Assembly (NCBI GenBank): GCA_015233165.1
Contig: JADFYF010000011.1
Location: forward strand, 1 to 42,031
Direction: 5' to 3'
Length of the DNA stretch: 42,031 nucleotides
Source: Candidatus Omnitrophota bacterium
Lineage (GTDB): Bacteria; Omnitrophota; Gorgyraeia; Zapsychrales; Fredricksoniimonadaceae
The notes beneath the pieces were generated by a model. That model did not search any database and had not been told where the DNA came from. It saw only the letters and a list, made by a program, of their open reading frames with translations. Positions within the stretch are counted from its first letter, which is position 1. Each line of letters begins with the position of its first letter. Both the position numbers and the translations under genes were made by a program. This document shows positions 18,773 through 27,604 of the stretch, piece after piece.

Positions 18773-20482
18773 TTAATGTCGTGAAGATAGAATAACAACA
18801 CGAAGAAAATTTTCAACCTTGGTTGAGAAGTTCTTGTTTAGGCTCCTCGACATCATGGCTAGTGATACCGCTTTTGAATAATCTTTAGCCTCGAAAGATT
18901 GCACCGCCTCCTCAAAAAGCATGTCCGCTTGTTTTTCTGATGTTTCCGTTAAAAGATAAACATTTTCATGACTTCCTTGTTCCAGTAAATGAACGCTGTA
19001 GGGGCCATGACTGAAATTAAACGGAGACCCTTCAAAGAGAATGCCAGGGGTTTGGCTCATCAGGTCGTTCGACCAGACTTGTTGTTTGAAGTCTTTAATG
19101 GCATAGCCAAAAATATCAAAATAATAAAAATGAGGATAAAGGCGAGACAATTCCTCCTCGACGCCTTTAGGTTTTCTCCAGGCATCGTTGATCGCAAGAG
19201 CTGTTTCCTGACCGGAGGAACGATAATACCCTAGAAAGAGAAAGCCTTTGTATTTCTCGTGGACACGGTTATGAAAGTTCAAGATGTCTGTGGTCATATG
19301 GGCTAATTGGGCGCGGTATACGAAGGCCTGAGTCATAGCGGTAAGCATAAATATTAAGATGAAGCCGTGAATGATTTTTTTCATTCCCCCAGTAGAGGCG
19401 CGCAGATGAACATAAAGAAAAAGAAATAAGACGCCAAATAATCCAATCCCAGGAACCAAATAATGGGGAGAAGGATGTTTGGCAACCAGGGCGAATTGAA
19501 GGATAATTCCCATCGCTGTTACCGTCATAAAAACAGATTCTTGGGTGCGTTTTCTTCTTAAAAGATCCCATAAACCTAAAGACAAGGCCGCAACAGCAGT
19601 GATGACAAGGGGCCACTGTTCGAGAAAGATGGTGTTCCAGTTTGTAATAAAAGAATTTAGGTCGATGACCCCTTGACTGCCATTGGCATATTGTCCAGTG
19701 TGGGTTGTCAGGTTGAAAGCCCATTTCCATAATAAGGGATACCTCTCGAGAATAGGTAAGGTCCAGAAAATAAAAGATCCTGCAGAAATAGCTAGAAAAA
19801 GGGGTTTCATCCTCCAGGGAAGCAGGATTAAGGGGATAATTAAAAGGGGCAGACAACTGAACTTTGTGGCAATACCTAGACCATAGATGAATCCCAGGCC
19901 TAATGTCGCGATAGTTTTTTCTTTAGGTTCTTTGGCAAAGTACAATTTAAGAAAACATAGATTAAAAAGATTGATAATACTAATAAGAAGAGGTTCAGGG
20001 TCAAGATTGGCGACAACCGGAAGAATGGCATCTGAGGATGTATAGGATTTCAGAATCAAGAAGCTTAACGATGGAATTTGGGTCAGGATGGCGGCTGTTT
20101 TATCTTTAGTCTTTTCATAAACGTACACAGCCAGCCCAACCGATGTCAGAAAGCTAAACAGCATAAGAACGGCATGAACGGCATGCATATAGAATTCAGG
20201 AGTGGTCAATACTCGGTTGACTATATCAGGAACAGTCCGACCGATATTAAACAGTCCAATCACAATACAGATTAAAAGCTGTAGAGGCGTTCCTGGATGG
20301 TCGGTGTGTCCTGGGGTAATGCCTTTGACAAGATATAAACCGCTTAAGAGATAAGCGTAAGAAGGATCCAGATTGGTGCTTAACCAATAGGGCCCGGCAG
20401 CTAGATTAAGAAAAAAGGAATACAAGGAAACAAGGGAGGGAATAATAAAGGTAAACCAATATTGTCGCAGGAAATAAGTCAT
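18773..20482 (-). CDS. Polytopic membrane protein, probable GT-C glycosyltransferase
   Basis: This 569-residue protein is the only confident gene on the minus strand. It has about ten to twelve hydrophobic segments, then a soluble C-terminus from about residue 410 with repeat-like helices near the end (FEAKDYSKAVSLAMMSRSLN). The first outer loop contains TNLDPSYAYLLSG, with the Asp expected of GT-C catalytic loops, and then GHTDHPGTPLQLL. I assign no exact family. The start is the ATG at 20482; a TATAAT-like hexamer on the minus strand at 20533-20528 could be its -10 element. It closes the polysaccharide cluster and may act on the same glycan. Confidence 0.65.
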   Translation of the reverse strand: MTYFLRQYWFTFIIPSLVSLYSFFLNLAAGPYWLSTNLDPSYAYLLSGLYLVKGITPGHTDHPGTPLQLLICIVIGLFNIGRTVPDIVNRVLTTPEFYMHAVHAVLMLFSFLTSVGLAVYVYEKTKDKTAAILTQIPSLSFLILKSYTSSDAILPVVANLDPEPLLISIINLFNLCFLKLYFAKEPKEKTIATLGLGFIYGLGIATKFSCLPLLIIPLILLPWRMKPLFLAISAGSFIFWTLPILERYPLLWKWAFNLTTHTGQYANGSQGVIDLNSFITNWNTIFLEQWPLVITAVAALSLGLWDLLRRKRTQESVFMTVTAMGIILQFALVAKHPSPHYLVPGIGLFGVLFLFLYVHLRASTGGMKKIIHGFILIFMLTAMTQAFVYRAQLAHMTTDILNFHNRVHEKYKGFLFLGYYRSSGQETALAINDAWRKPKGVEEELSRLYPHFYYFDIFGYAIKDFKQQVWSNDLMSQTPGILFEGSPFNFSHGPYSVHLLEQGSHENVYLLTETSEKQADMLFEEAVQSFEAKDYSKAVSLAMMSRSLNKNFSTKVENFLRVVILSSRH

Positions 20483-20577
20483 CAGGTTGTGTAGGTAGGT
20501 CCCCCGTTAAGAAATAAGACAAATGATATTATAAAAGCATATAAAAGCAAGGACTATCCGATTCACTCTTTGGTCAA

Positions 20578-20605
20578 TTGACAAAATAGTCATATTCAGT
20601 ATAAT
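20578..20605 (+). promoter_or_regulatory. Sigma-70 promoter of the pgk operon
   Basis: A perfect -35 hexamer TTGACA (20578-20583) is followed after 16 bases by a perfect -10 hexamer TATAAT (20600-20605). Transcription should begin near 20612, giving a leader of about 60 bases to the pgk start. The -35 overlaps a 10-bp palindrome GTCAATTGAC (20573-20582) that might be an operator. Confidence 0.85.
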
Positions 20606-20622
20606 ACGACCTTTCAAACTTC

Positions 20623-20650
20623 GTAAGGAACGCTCGAAACCGTTCTCTAC
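20623..20650 (+). promoter_or_regulatory. Leader hairpin before pgk
   Basis: The predicted pgk leader contains an inverted repeat: outer GTA/TAC plus inner GGAACG/CGTTCT around an eight-base loop, with one G-T wobble and one mismatch. The sequence and geometry resemble the hairpin before tpiA (21859-21888). It ends about 10 bases before the GAGGGAG ribosome binding site of pgk. It may be a regulatory RNA element or a degenerate palindromic repeat. Confidence 0.5.
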
Positions 20651-20671
20651 CTATATTATATCGAGGGAGAT

Positions 20672-21850
20672 ATGAATAAGAAAACCATTAAAGATATTAG
20701 CGTTAAGGGTAAAAAAGTCATTATTCGTGTGGATTTCAATGTTCCTTTAGATGAACATGCCGTGATCACAGATGATCGTCGCATTACTGCTGCTTTGCCA
20801 ACCATTCAATATGCACTTAAAGAAGGGGCCTCCAAGGTTATTTTAATGAGCCACTTGGGACGTCCTAAGGGGACAGGTTTTGAAGCGGAATTTAGCTTAA
20901 AGCCCGTCGCTGTACGTTTGGAACAACTTCTTAAAGAGAAGGTTGCTTTCTTAAGTGATTGTATCGGGGATCCCGTTAAAGAAGCTATTGCCAAGTCTAG
21001 CGAACGTGTTGTTTTATTAGAGAATTTACGTTTTCATAAGGCCGAAGAGAAGAATGATCCTGCTTTTGCCAAGGAATTAGCATCCTTAGCCGATGTGTAT
21101 GTCAATGATGCTTTTGGAACAGCGCATCGTGCCCACGCATCAACCGCGGGGATCACCCAATATCTTCCTTCTGTGGCTGGTTTTCTGATTGAAAAAGAAC
21201 TTCAATATTTAGGGAGTGCTATTAACAATCCCAAACGTCCTCTGGTCGTTATTTTAGGTGGAGCCAAGGTTTCCGACAAAATTGAACTGATTAAAAATCT
21301 TATTCCTAAAGCCAATAGTATTATCATCGGTGGGGGGATGGCCTATACGTTCTTAAAAGCTCAGGGAATCAATGTGGGTAATTCTAAACTCGAAAAAGAC
21401 AAGGTGGATATGGCTCGGGACTTAATCGAGCAAGCTAAAAAAGCAGGTGTTGAGTTGGCGCTGACTACGGATTTTGTGATCACCCAGTCTTTTACCAGCG
21501 ACGATTGTAAGATTTCGGATACTATTCCTGATGGCTGGGAAAGTTTGGATATCGGCCCCAAGACCCGTGAACGTTATAAGGAAATTCTATCTAAAGCCAA
21601 GACCATTGTTTGGAATGGGCCTTTAGGTGTTTTTGAACGTGAGGCGTATGCTAAGGGGACCCGATTTATTGCTGATTATTTAGCATCTTTAAAGGACGTG
21701 ACAGTCATTATCGGTGGTGGTGATTCAGCAGCAGCTGTTGCTAAATTTGGTTTAGAAGATAAAATGACCCACATTTCCACCGGTGGCGGTGCCTCTTTAG
21801 AATTTCTAGAAGGCAAAGAGCTTCCTGGAATTGCGGCGTTGAATAATTAA
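20672..21850 (+). CDS. pgk: Phosphoglycerate kinase
   Basis: This glycolytic enzyme transfers phosphate between 1,3-bisphosphoglycerate and ADP. At 392 residues it is a standard bacterial PGK. The N-terminal substrate motif is [13 protein letters not shown], followed by MSHLGRPKG and [14 protein letters not shown]. The C-terminal nucleotide site includes WNGPLGVFE and [16 protein letters not shown], and the end reads [19 protein letters not shown]. The GAGGGAG ribosome binding site lies just before the ATG. It is the first gene of the pgk-tpiA-secG run, a widespread bacterial order in which gap often precedes pgk; gap is absent here. Confidence 0.98.
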   Translation: MNKKTIKDISVKGKKVIIRVDFNVPLDEHAVITDDRRITAALPTIQYALKEGASKVILMSHLGRPKGTGFEAEFSLKPVAVRLEQLLKEKVAFLSDCIGDPVKEAIAKSSERVVLLENLRFHKAEEKNDPAFAKELASLADVYVNDAFGTAHRAHASTAGITQYLPSVAGFLIEKELQYLGSAINNPKRPLVVILGGAKVSDKIELIKNLIPKANSIIIGGGMAYTFLKAQGINVGNSKLEKDKVDMARDLIEQAKKAGVELALTTDFVITQSFTSDDCKISDTIPDGWESLDIGPKTRERYKEILSKAKTIVWNGPLGVFEREAYAKGTRFIADYLASLKDVTVIIGGGDSAAAVAKFGLEDKMTHISTGGGASLEFLEGKELPGIAALNN

Positions 21851-21858
21851 TAAATTAT

Positions 21859-21888
21859 TGTAGGGAACGGTCGCGACCGTTTCTTACA
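21859..21888 (+). promoter_or_regulatory. Palindromic hairpin between pgk and tpiA
   Basis: A 16-bp perfect palindrome AACGGTCGCGACCGTT (21866-21881) is extended on both sides by G-T wobbles and a TGTA/TACA stem. The + strand RNA can therefore pair over the full 30 bases, while the opposite strand would have A-C mismatches. It sits in the 59-base gap just before the tpiA ribosome binding site and has no T-tract, so it is not a typical terminator. It resembles the hairpin at 20623-20650. Confidence 0.7.
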
Positions 21889-21909
21889 TTTTGCATCGAA
21901 AAGGAATAT

Positions 21910-22668
21910 ATGCGTAAAGTCATCATTGCAGGAAATTGGAAATTAAATAAAACATCCGCTGAAGCAATCACCTTGGTCGAAGAGTTGAAGCGTGAGGTAG
22001 TAGATGTGAGTGGTGTCGATATAGTTGTTTGCCCACCATTTACGGCTATTAATGATGTAAATGAATGCCTGATAGGTTCTAACATTGATTTAGGGGCTCA
22101 AAATGTATTCTGGCAAGATAGTGGGGCTTTTACAGGTGAAGTTTCAGCACCAATGTTAAAACATTTAGGTGTCAAATATGTCATCATCGGCCACAGCGAA
22201 CGCCGTCAGTTTTTTGGGGAAACCAATGAGACGGTCAGCAAACGTATCCGTGCCGCGTTAACGCATGGTCTGACACCGATTGTTTGTGTCGGTGAGAATT
22301 TGGCGGAACGCGAGTCAAATAAGACCTTTGATGTGATTAAGAATCATTGTGAAGGATCTTTAGTGAATTTAACAGCAGAGGAAATGAGTAAGATTGTCAT
22401 CGCCTATGAACCTGTTTGGGCTATTGGTACAGGGAAAACTGCTACGCCTGAACAAGCGCAGGAAGTCCACGCGTATATTCGTCAATTGTTAGCAAGAATA
22501 TTTAATACCGAAGTGTCTCAATCGGTGCGTATTCAATATGGCGGTTCTGTCACACCAGAGAATATTGCCATTTTAATAGCTAAGCCTGATATTGATGGAG
22601 CCTTGGTTGGTGGGGCTAGTTTAAAAGCGCCATCCTTTGCAGCGATTGTTAAGGCGGCTCAGAAGTAA
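21910..22668 (+). CDS. tpiA: Triosephosphate isomerase
   Basis: This enzyme interconverts dihydroxyacetone phosphate and glyceraldehyde-3-phosphate. The 252-residue TIM barrel has all catalytic residues in canonical places: K11 in GNWKLNK, H95 in IIGHSERR and E167 in AYEPVWAIGTG. The phosphate-binding loops YGGSVTPEN and GALVGGASL are also present. A ribosome binding site (AAAAGGA) precedes the ATG. It forms an operon with pgk and secG. Confidence 0.98.
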   Translation: MRKVIIAGNWKLNKTSAEAITLVEELKREVVDVSGVDIVVCPPFTAINDVNECLIGSNIDLGAQNVFWQDSGAFTGEVSAPMLKHLGVKYVIIGHSERRQFFGETNETVSKRIRAALTHGLTPIVCVGENLAERESNKTFDVIKNHCEGSLVNLTAEEMSKIVIAYEPVWAIGTGKTATPEQAQEVHAYIRQLLARIFNTEVSQSVRIQYGGSVTPENIAILIAKPDIDGALVGGASLKAPSFAAIVKAAQK

Positions 22669-22686
22669 TAAATTAAGGAGAAATAC

Positions 22687-23121
22687 ATGGGGTTTATTTA
22701 TTTTGTTCATATTCTGGCAGCAATTTTACTGGTCATCACTATTTTGATGCAGGCTGGACGTGGCGGTGGTTTAGCAGAGAGTTTTTCTTCAGCAGAATCC
22801 ATGTTTGGAACACAGGCCAACACGTTTATGGTTCGTTGCTCAACCATCCTGGCGGTTATTTTTTTTACGACGTCTTTAACCTTGGCGATCAGTTCAGCCA
22901 AAGGGCATAAGTCCTTGATGGAACACGCAAAACTGCCAGCTCAAAGTGCTTCGATGCCTGAAGAACCAACAGTGAAGGTCAGTGATCCTAAACCCATGGT
23001 GGATGCGGTTAAGGAAATGGCTAAACCAGCGACCAAGGGAGCCGTTAAAGAGACCGTTAAGAAAGAAGTACCAACAGTCAAGCAAGCTGTTTCAACAGTA
23101 ACGACCAACACAGCTCAATAA
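22687..23121 (+). CDS. secG: Preprotein translocase subunit SecG
   Basis: SecG is the small accessory subunit of the SecYEG translocon in the inner membrane. The 144-residue protein has the two expected transmembrane helices (residues about 3-20 and 50-70) joined by the conserved loop LMQAGRGGGLAESF followed by MFGTQAN. The hydrophilic tail from about residue 75 is rich in Ala, Lys, Val and Pro and lengthens the protein beyond the usual 75-110 residues, as in several Gram-negative lineages. An AAGGAG ribosome binding site precedes the ATG. Its place after tpiA is a common conserved order. Confidence 0.93.
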   Translation: MGFIYFVHILAAILLVITILMQAGRGGGLAESFSSAESMFGTQANTFMVRCSTILAVIFFTTSLTLAISSAKGHKSLMEHAKLPAQSASMPEEPTVKVSDPKPMVDAVKEMAKPATKGAVKETVKKEVPTVKQAVSTVTTNTAQ

Positions 23122-23129
23122 AACACTAG

Positions 23130-24830
23130 GTGAAAACCTTATTTGTTCTACTCGCTGTTTTATTTTTTACCCTGCCCGCCATCGCGGATTCCAATCCCTA
23201 TGGCGGGCAGCTTGTTTTATCCGCCTCTTCTGATCCCAAAACGTTCAACGACCTGATGGCCAGTGAAACATCCAGTGCCCTGGTGACAGGAATTCTTTTT
23301 GAGGGGCTGACCCGTCAGGATCCATTTACCTTAAAGGTTATTCCCAATTTAGCGACCAGTTGGACTGTTTCGCCAGACGGTCTTCAGTGGACCTTTGCTC
23401 TTCGTCGGGATGTGTTGTGGTTTGATGGAATGCCCCTGACGGCGGAGGATGTGGTTTTTACCTTTAGAGATTTGATTTACAACCCTAAGATTCCCACGTC
23501 GTCTAAGGATATCTTTACCGTCGATGGTAAGGAGTTTAAGGTTGAGAGGATTGATGACTACACGGTCAGATTTACCTTGCCTAGGAAGTTTGCGCCTTTC
23601 TTAAGAAGCTTGTCCCAATCGATTTTACCCAAGCATTGTTTAGAGAAGAGCGTCAAGGAAGGACGATTTACCTTCACCTGGGGCATTGACACCCCGCCTC
23701 ATGACATTGTCGGTACCGGCCCTTTTTATCTCGATGAATATCAACCCGGCGAACGGCTGGTCTTTAAACGTAATCCACATTATTGGAAGAAATCTGCGGC
23801 TAAGAAATCCCTACCCTATTTAGACAAGGTGATCTTCTTAATTATTCCTGATCCGGATGCCTCCTTACTTAAATTTATCGACAAAGAGTTGGATTATATT
23901 GCTGTCCGTGGACAGGATTACCCTTTAATCAAACCATTGGAGACTAAAAAAGATTTCACCCTGTATGAGTCGGGGGCGGATTTTGGCAGCAGCTTTGTTG
24001 TGTTTAATCAGAATCCAGGTGTTAACGCTAAGACAAACAAGCCTTATATGAATCCTGTCAAACGTAGCTGGTTTGAGAATGTCCATTTCCGTCGGGCTGT
24101 GGCCCATGCCTTGGATAAGAAGAGAATTATTCAGATTTTGTTTAATGAATTGGGCTATGGGCAGGATGGACCGATGAGTCCGTCGAGCGGATTCTTTTAC
24201 AATCCTCAGGTGTCGAACTATGCGTATGATTTAGAGAAGGCCAAGGCGACGTTGGAGGCAGGGGGTTTTGTTTATCGCCAGGGCCTTCTTTATGATGCCA
24301 AGGGAAACAGAGTTGAGTTTAATCTTAGTACCAGCACCAGCTCTCAGCACAGCGAGAACATTCAGATGGCCTATATGATTCGTTCGGATTTAGAGAAGCT
24401 GGGGATGAAGGTCAATTTTCAGTCGCTGGAGTTTAACACCTTGGTTGGTAAGCTGATGGCCAGCTACGATTGGGATGCTATCCTAATTGGTTTGAGTGGA
24501 GGAGTGGAGCCTCATTTCGGTAAGAATGTCTGGGCCTCATCGGGACAGTTGCATATGTGGAATCCTAAACAGAAATCTCCAGCAACAGAGTGGGAGAGGC
24601 GTTTGGATGAGATCTATTCCCAAGGGGTCGAGGAGTTAGATGAAAACAAACGCAAGATTCTCTACGATGAGTTTCAGGTCATTGCTGCCCGTGAACTGCC
24701 GATGATTTACACGGTCTTAGGAGCCAACATCTACGCGGTCCGTAACCGTTTTGGTAATCTTAAACCCTCAGCCTATGCAGGGGCGTTTCATAATTTAGAA
24801 GAAATTTATATCAAGGCGGACAAGAAATGA
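23130..24830 (+). CDS. Peptide ABC transporter substrate-binding protein (SBP_bac_5, Yej/Dpp type)
   Basis: This 566-residue periplasmic binding protein should capture oligopeptides for the ABC transporter encoded next. It starts at a GTG eight bases after the secG stop. The signal peptide (KTLFVLLAVLFFTLPAIA) has no lipobox Cys, so the mature protein should be soluble in the periplasm. Family 5 features are ILFEGLTRQDP, NLATSWTVSPDGLQWTFALR and GTGPFYLDEYQPGERLVFKR. HFRRAVAHALDKKRI and the late QVIAARELPMIYT also match. The ligand could be a short peptide, an opine or a microcin-like compound. Confidence 0.9.
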   Translation: MKTLFVLLAVLFFTLPAIADSNPYGGQLVLSASSDPKTFNDLMASETSSALVTGILFEGLTRQDPFTLKVIPNLATSWTVSPDGLQWTFALRRDVLWFDGMPLTAEDVVFTFRDLIYNPKIPTSSKDIFTVDGKEFKVERIDDYTVRFTLPRKFAPFLRSLSQSILPKHCLEKSVKEGRFTFTWGIDTPPHDIVGTGPFYLDEYQPGERLVFKRNPHYWKKSAAKKSLPYLDKVIFLIIPDPDASLLKFIDKELDYIAVRGQDYPLIKPLETKKDFTLYESGADFGSSFVVFNQNPGVNAKTNKPYMNPVKRSWFENVHFRRAVAHALDKKRIIQILFNELGYGQDGPMSPSSGFFYNPQVSNYAYDLEKAKATLEAGGFVYRQGLLYDAKGNRVEFNLSTSTSSQHSENIQMAYMIRSDLEKLGMKVNFQSLEFNTLVGKLMASYDWDAILIGLSGGVEPHFGKNVWASSGQLHMWNPKQKSPATEWERRLDEIYSQGVEELDENKRKILYDEFQVIAARELPMIYTVLGANIYAVRNRFGNLKPSAYAGAFHNLEEIYIKADKK

Positions 24831-25798
24831 TTTTCTACGTTGTCAAAAGGCTTGTGATTGTGCTTCTGTTGCTCGTCGGTATCAGCTTTCTGACCTTCTG
24901 GCTGATGCATGCCACGCCGGGGAATTTCTTTGATGCCTTGAAACTCAACCCTCAGATATCTCAGGAGACAATTACCCGCTACGAGAAGCTTTATGGTCTG
25001 GATCAACCTTTTCTGGTGCAGTATGGTCATTGGCTGTGGAATGCTTGTCGAGGAGAGTTTGGGTATTCCTTTTATTACAATGTTCCTGTTTCTCATCTGA
25101 TTGGCGGCAGGTTAGGCAACACCTTTATCCTGTCTTTTGCATCCTTGGTCTTGACGTGGATTCTGGCTATTCCTCTGGGTATCTGGGCGGCATTGAATCA
25201 TAATCGTATCGGGGACAAGTTATTGTCCTTGCTGTCCTTTGCGGCGTTTTCAACACCAAGTTTCTTTCTGGCCATGCTTCTTTTATATATGGTTTCTCAA
25301 TGGGGAATTCTGCCACTGGGAGGCATGCATAGCGCCGACTATGAAGGTCTGTCGTGGATGGGGAAGGGGTTGGATTTAGCGAAGCATTTGGTGATTCCAA
25401 CCATCGTCCTGTCTCTGGGTTCGATTGCCAGTTTGCAGAGGATCATGCGAGGCAATATGCTCTCTGTCCTTCGTCAGCAATATATCACAGCCGCTAGGGC
25501 CAAGGGATTACCTGAGAACAGAATCATTTATCATCATGCACTCAAGAATGCCTTTAATCCTTTGGTGACCTTATTGGGTTATGAGTTATCAGGTCTTTTA
25601 AGTGGAGCAGCGCTCATCGAGATTATCTGTTCCTGGCCCGGGCTGGGATCCTTGATGTTAACCGCGGTCAGGTCTAAGGATGTCTACGTCGTTATGGCTA
25701 ATCTATTATTGGTCAGTGCCTTATTATTAATTGGAAACTTGTTGGCGGATATCGCATTGGCAAGGTTGGATCCCAGGATTCGGTATGCAAAAACATAA
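24827..25798 (+). CDS. Peptide ABC transporter permease, DppB/YejB type
   Basis: This inner-membrane permease of 323 residues has six predicted transmembrane helices. The N-terminus (VVKRLVIVLLLLVGISFLTF) and the first periplasmic loop with GLDQPFLVQYGHWL are typical of the DppB class. The ATPase-contacting EAA loop is AARAKGLPENRIIYHHAL. It overlaps the binding-protein gene by an ATGA junction, implying translational coupling, and partners the next permease. Confidence 0.93.
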   Translation: MIFYVVKRLVIVLLLLVGISFLTFWLMHATPGNFFDALKLNPQISQETITRYEKLYGLDQPFLVQYGHWLWNACRGEFGYSFYYNVPVSHLIGGRLGNTFILSFASLVLTWILAIPLGIWAALNHNRIGDKLLSLLSFAAFSTPSFFLAMLLLYMVSQWGILPLGGMHSADYEGLSWMGKGLDLAKHLVIPTIVLSLGSIASLQRIMRGNMLSVLRQQYITAARAKGLPENRIIYHHALKNAFNPLVTLLGYELSGLLSGAALIEIICSWPGLGSLMLTAVRSKDVYVVMANLLLVSALLLIGNLLADIALARLDPRIRYAKT

Positions 25799-26822
25799 AT
25801 CTCAATTCTCAATCGCCATCGCCAGTTTCGCCAAACACCGTCTGGCGATGATCTGTTTCTATGTGCTGGCAGCGCTTTACGCTAGCGCCTTACTTGCGGA
25901 TTTCTTGTCGCCGTATCCCCCTGCTAATGAAGATCGAAATTATTCGTATTGTCCAGCAACAGCGATTGAGTTTTTCGACCAAGGTCGATTGTCCTGGCCC
26001 TTTGTCTATGGGAGGGCATTGAGTTTTGACATTAATCACAAACGTAGTTACGTCGTGGATAAGACTCAGAAATATTCTTTGAGTTTTCTAAACAATAGAC
26101 ATTTGTTTAGCGTCAAGGAGCCAGGAAGGATATATATCTGGGGGGCAGATTCCAGAGGCAGGGATATGTTTTCAAGAATTCTCCATGGAGCGAGGATTTC
26201 TTTATCGATTGGTCTTATTGGTAGTCTGATTTCTTTTTCACTGGGTCTTATCGTCGGTGGTGTGGCAGGATATTTTGGCGGGTGGGTTGATGGCGTCCTC
26301 ATGCGGGTTTGTGAAATGTTCATGCTTGTTCCTGCTTTTTATTTGATGTTAGCTTTGCGCTCAGTCGTTCCTGATAACGTCAATGCCTTCCAGATTTATC
26401 TTATGGTAATTCTAATTTTGGCCTTTATCGGTTGGGCATCCTTGGCTCGTATTATTCGAGGAATGAGTTTGTCCTTGCGGCAGCGTGATTTTGTACTGGC
26501 AGCTAAAGCCATGGGAGTTTCGGACATAAAGATTATTTTCAAACACATTCTGCCGCATACCCTGTCCTATTCCCTGGTCGCTATTATGTTGACGATTCCA
26601 TCCTATATTCTGTTAGAAGCAGGTTTGAGTTTGTTTGGGCTTGGCATTCAGGATCCAACACCTAGTTGGGGCAATATGCTTTCGGAGGCTATGGGTATTG
26701 TTCAAATTCAATTTGCTCCGTGGATTATGATGCCGGGCCTGTTTATTTTTGTAACGGTCCTTTGTTTTAATGTTGTCGGTGATGCGTTGAGAGATGCGTT
26801 TGATCCGTTGTATCGGGAATGA
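25785..26822 (+). CDS. Peptide ABC transporter permease, DppC/YejE type
   Basis: This second permease has 345 residues from the ATG at 25785, which overlaps the previous gene by 14 bases. An in-frame ATG at 25731 would add 18 residues lying inside the DppB reading frame and is less likely. The first helix is followed by a large periplasmic insertion of about 90 residues (NEDRNYSYCP to the GADSRGRDMFSRILHGAR motif), as in YejE-like proteins. Five more helices follow, with the EAA loop LAAKAMGVSDIKIIFKHILP. It forms the heterodimeric channel with the DppB-type subunit. Confidence 0.92.
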   Translation: MQKHKSQFSIAIASFAKHRLAMICFYVLAALYASALLADFLSPYPPANEDRNYSYCPATAIEFFDQGRLSWPFVYGRALSFDINHKRSYVVDKTQKYSLSFLNNRHLFSVKEPGRIYIWGADSRGRDMFSRILHGARISLSIGLIGSLISFSLGLIVGGVAGYFGGWVDGVLMRVCEMFMLVPAFYLMLALRSVVPDNVNAFQIYLMVILILAFIGWASLARIIRGMSLSLRQRDFVLAAKAMGVSDIKIIFKHILPHTLSYSLVAIMLTIPSYILLEAGLSLFGLGIQDPTPSWGNMLSEAMGIVQIQFAPWIMMPGLFIFVTVLCFNVVGDALRDAFDPLYRE

Positions 26823-27604
26823 CAAGATTTAAGAGGCCTATGAAACCTTTATTAGAAGTTAATGACCTAACTATTCAGGTTAACCAACAGCTGCTGTTGC
26901 ACAATGTTTCGTTTAAGGTGGTTCAAGGACGGATCACTGCCTTAGTGGGAGGCTCAGGCAGCGGTAAGACAACCATTGCCAGTGCCATCCTGGGGCTGTT
27001 GCCTCCTGCCTTAGAAGTAACCCGTGGTCAAATTCTTTTTGAACACAAGAATCTTTCTTTATTAAATAAGGAGCAGATGCGTTTGATGCGGGGGTCCTCA
27101 ATAGCGATGGTCTTTCAGGAGCCTTTGGGGGCGTTTAATCCTTTGATGACGATTGGTCAACAGATCGACGAGGTCTTAGAGATTCATACGAAGCTGCATA
27201 AGGATCAAAGATGGCATAAGATTCTAGATGTTCTGTCTCGGGTGGAGTTGCCTAATCCGGCGGAAGTTTATCATCGTTATCCGCATCAGTTAAGTGGTGG
27301 ACAGCGTCAGCGGGCGATGATTGCCCAGGCTGTTGTCGCTCATCCTAAGCTGATTATTGCCGATGAACCTACGAGTAATCTGGATGTCATCCTGCAGGCG
27401 CGAATTATGGATTTATTTCGTCGGTTTAAACGCGAAGGCATGACGATCTTGTTGATTTCGCATGATTTAGGAATGGTTTCTCATCTAGCGGATGATGTGG
27501 TGATTTTAGACAAGGGCCAGGTTGTCGAAGAGGGAAGCGTCAATGCTGTTATGAAACATCCTAAGCATACATATACGCAGAGATTGATGGAGGCGTTTCA
27601 ATGA
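26819..27604 (+). CDS. Peptide ABC transporter ATP-binding protein, DppD type (short)
   Basis: This ATPase subunit has 261 residues, with Walker A GGSGSGK (residues 44-50), signature LSGGQRQR, Walker B LIIADEPTSNLD and the switch His in LLISHDLGM. It overlaps the permease stop (ATGA); a second ATG at 26840 has a better AGAGG ribosome binding site and would remove seven residues. It is shorter than typical DppD (about 320 aa) and lacks the Cys-rich C-terminal oligopeptide/dipeptide extension. It probably pairs with the next ATPase. Confidence 0.92.
   Translation: MTRFKRPMKPLLEVNDLTIQVNQQLLLHNVSFKVVQGRITALVGGSGSGKTTIASAILGLLPPALEVTRGQILFEHKNLSLLNKEQMRLMRGSSIAMVFQEPLGAFNPLMTIGQQIDEVLEIHTKLHKDQRWHKILDVLSRVELPNPAEVYHRYPHQLSGGQRQRAMIAQAVVAHPKLIIADEPTSNLDVILQARIMDLFRRFKREGMTILLISHDLGMVSHLADDVVILDKGQVVEEGSVNAVMKHPKHTYTQRLMEAFQ

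Noticed and set aside
19269-19856. 195-codon frame on the minus strand inside the GT-C gene
   Set aside because: It is an alternate frame of a well-supported membrane protein gene on the same strand, with no start context or family features.
21859-21888. Rho-independent terminator between pgk and tpiA
   Set aside because: The hairpin is strong but is followed by TTTTGC-type sequence with no adjacent T-tract, and tpiA follows without an obvious promoter.
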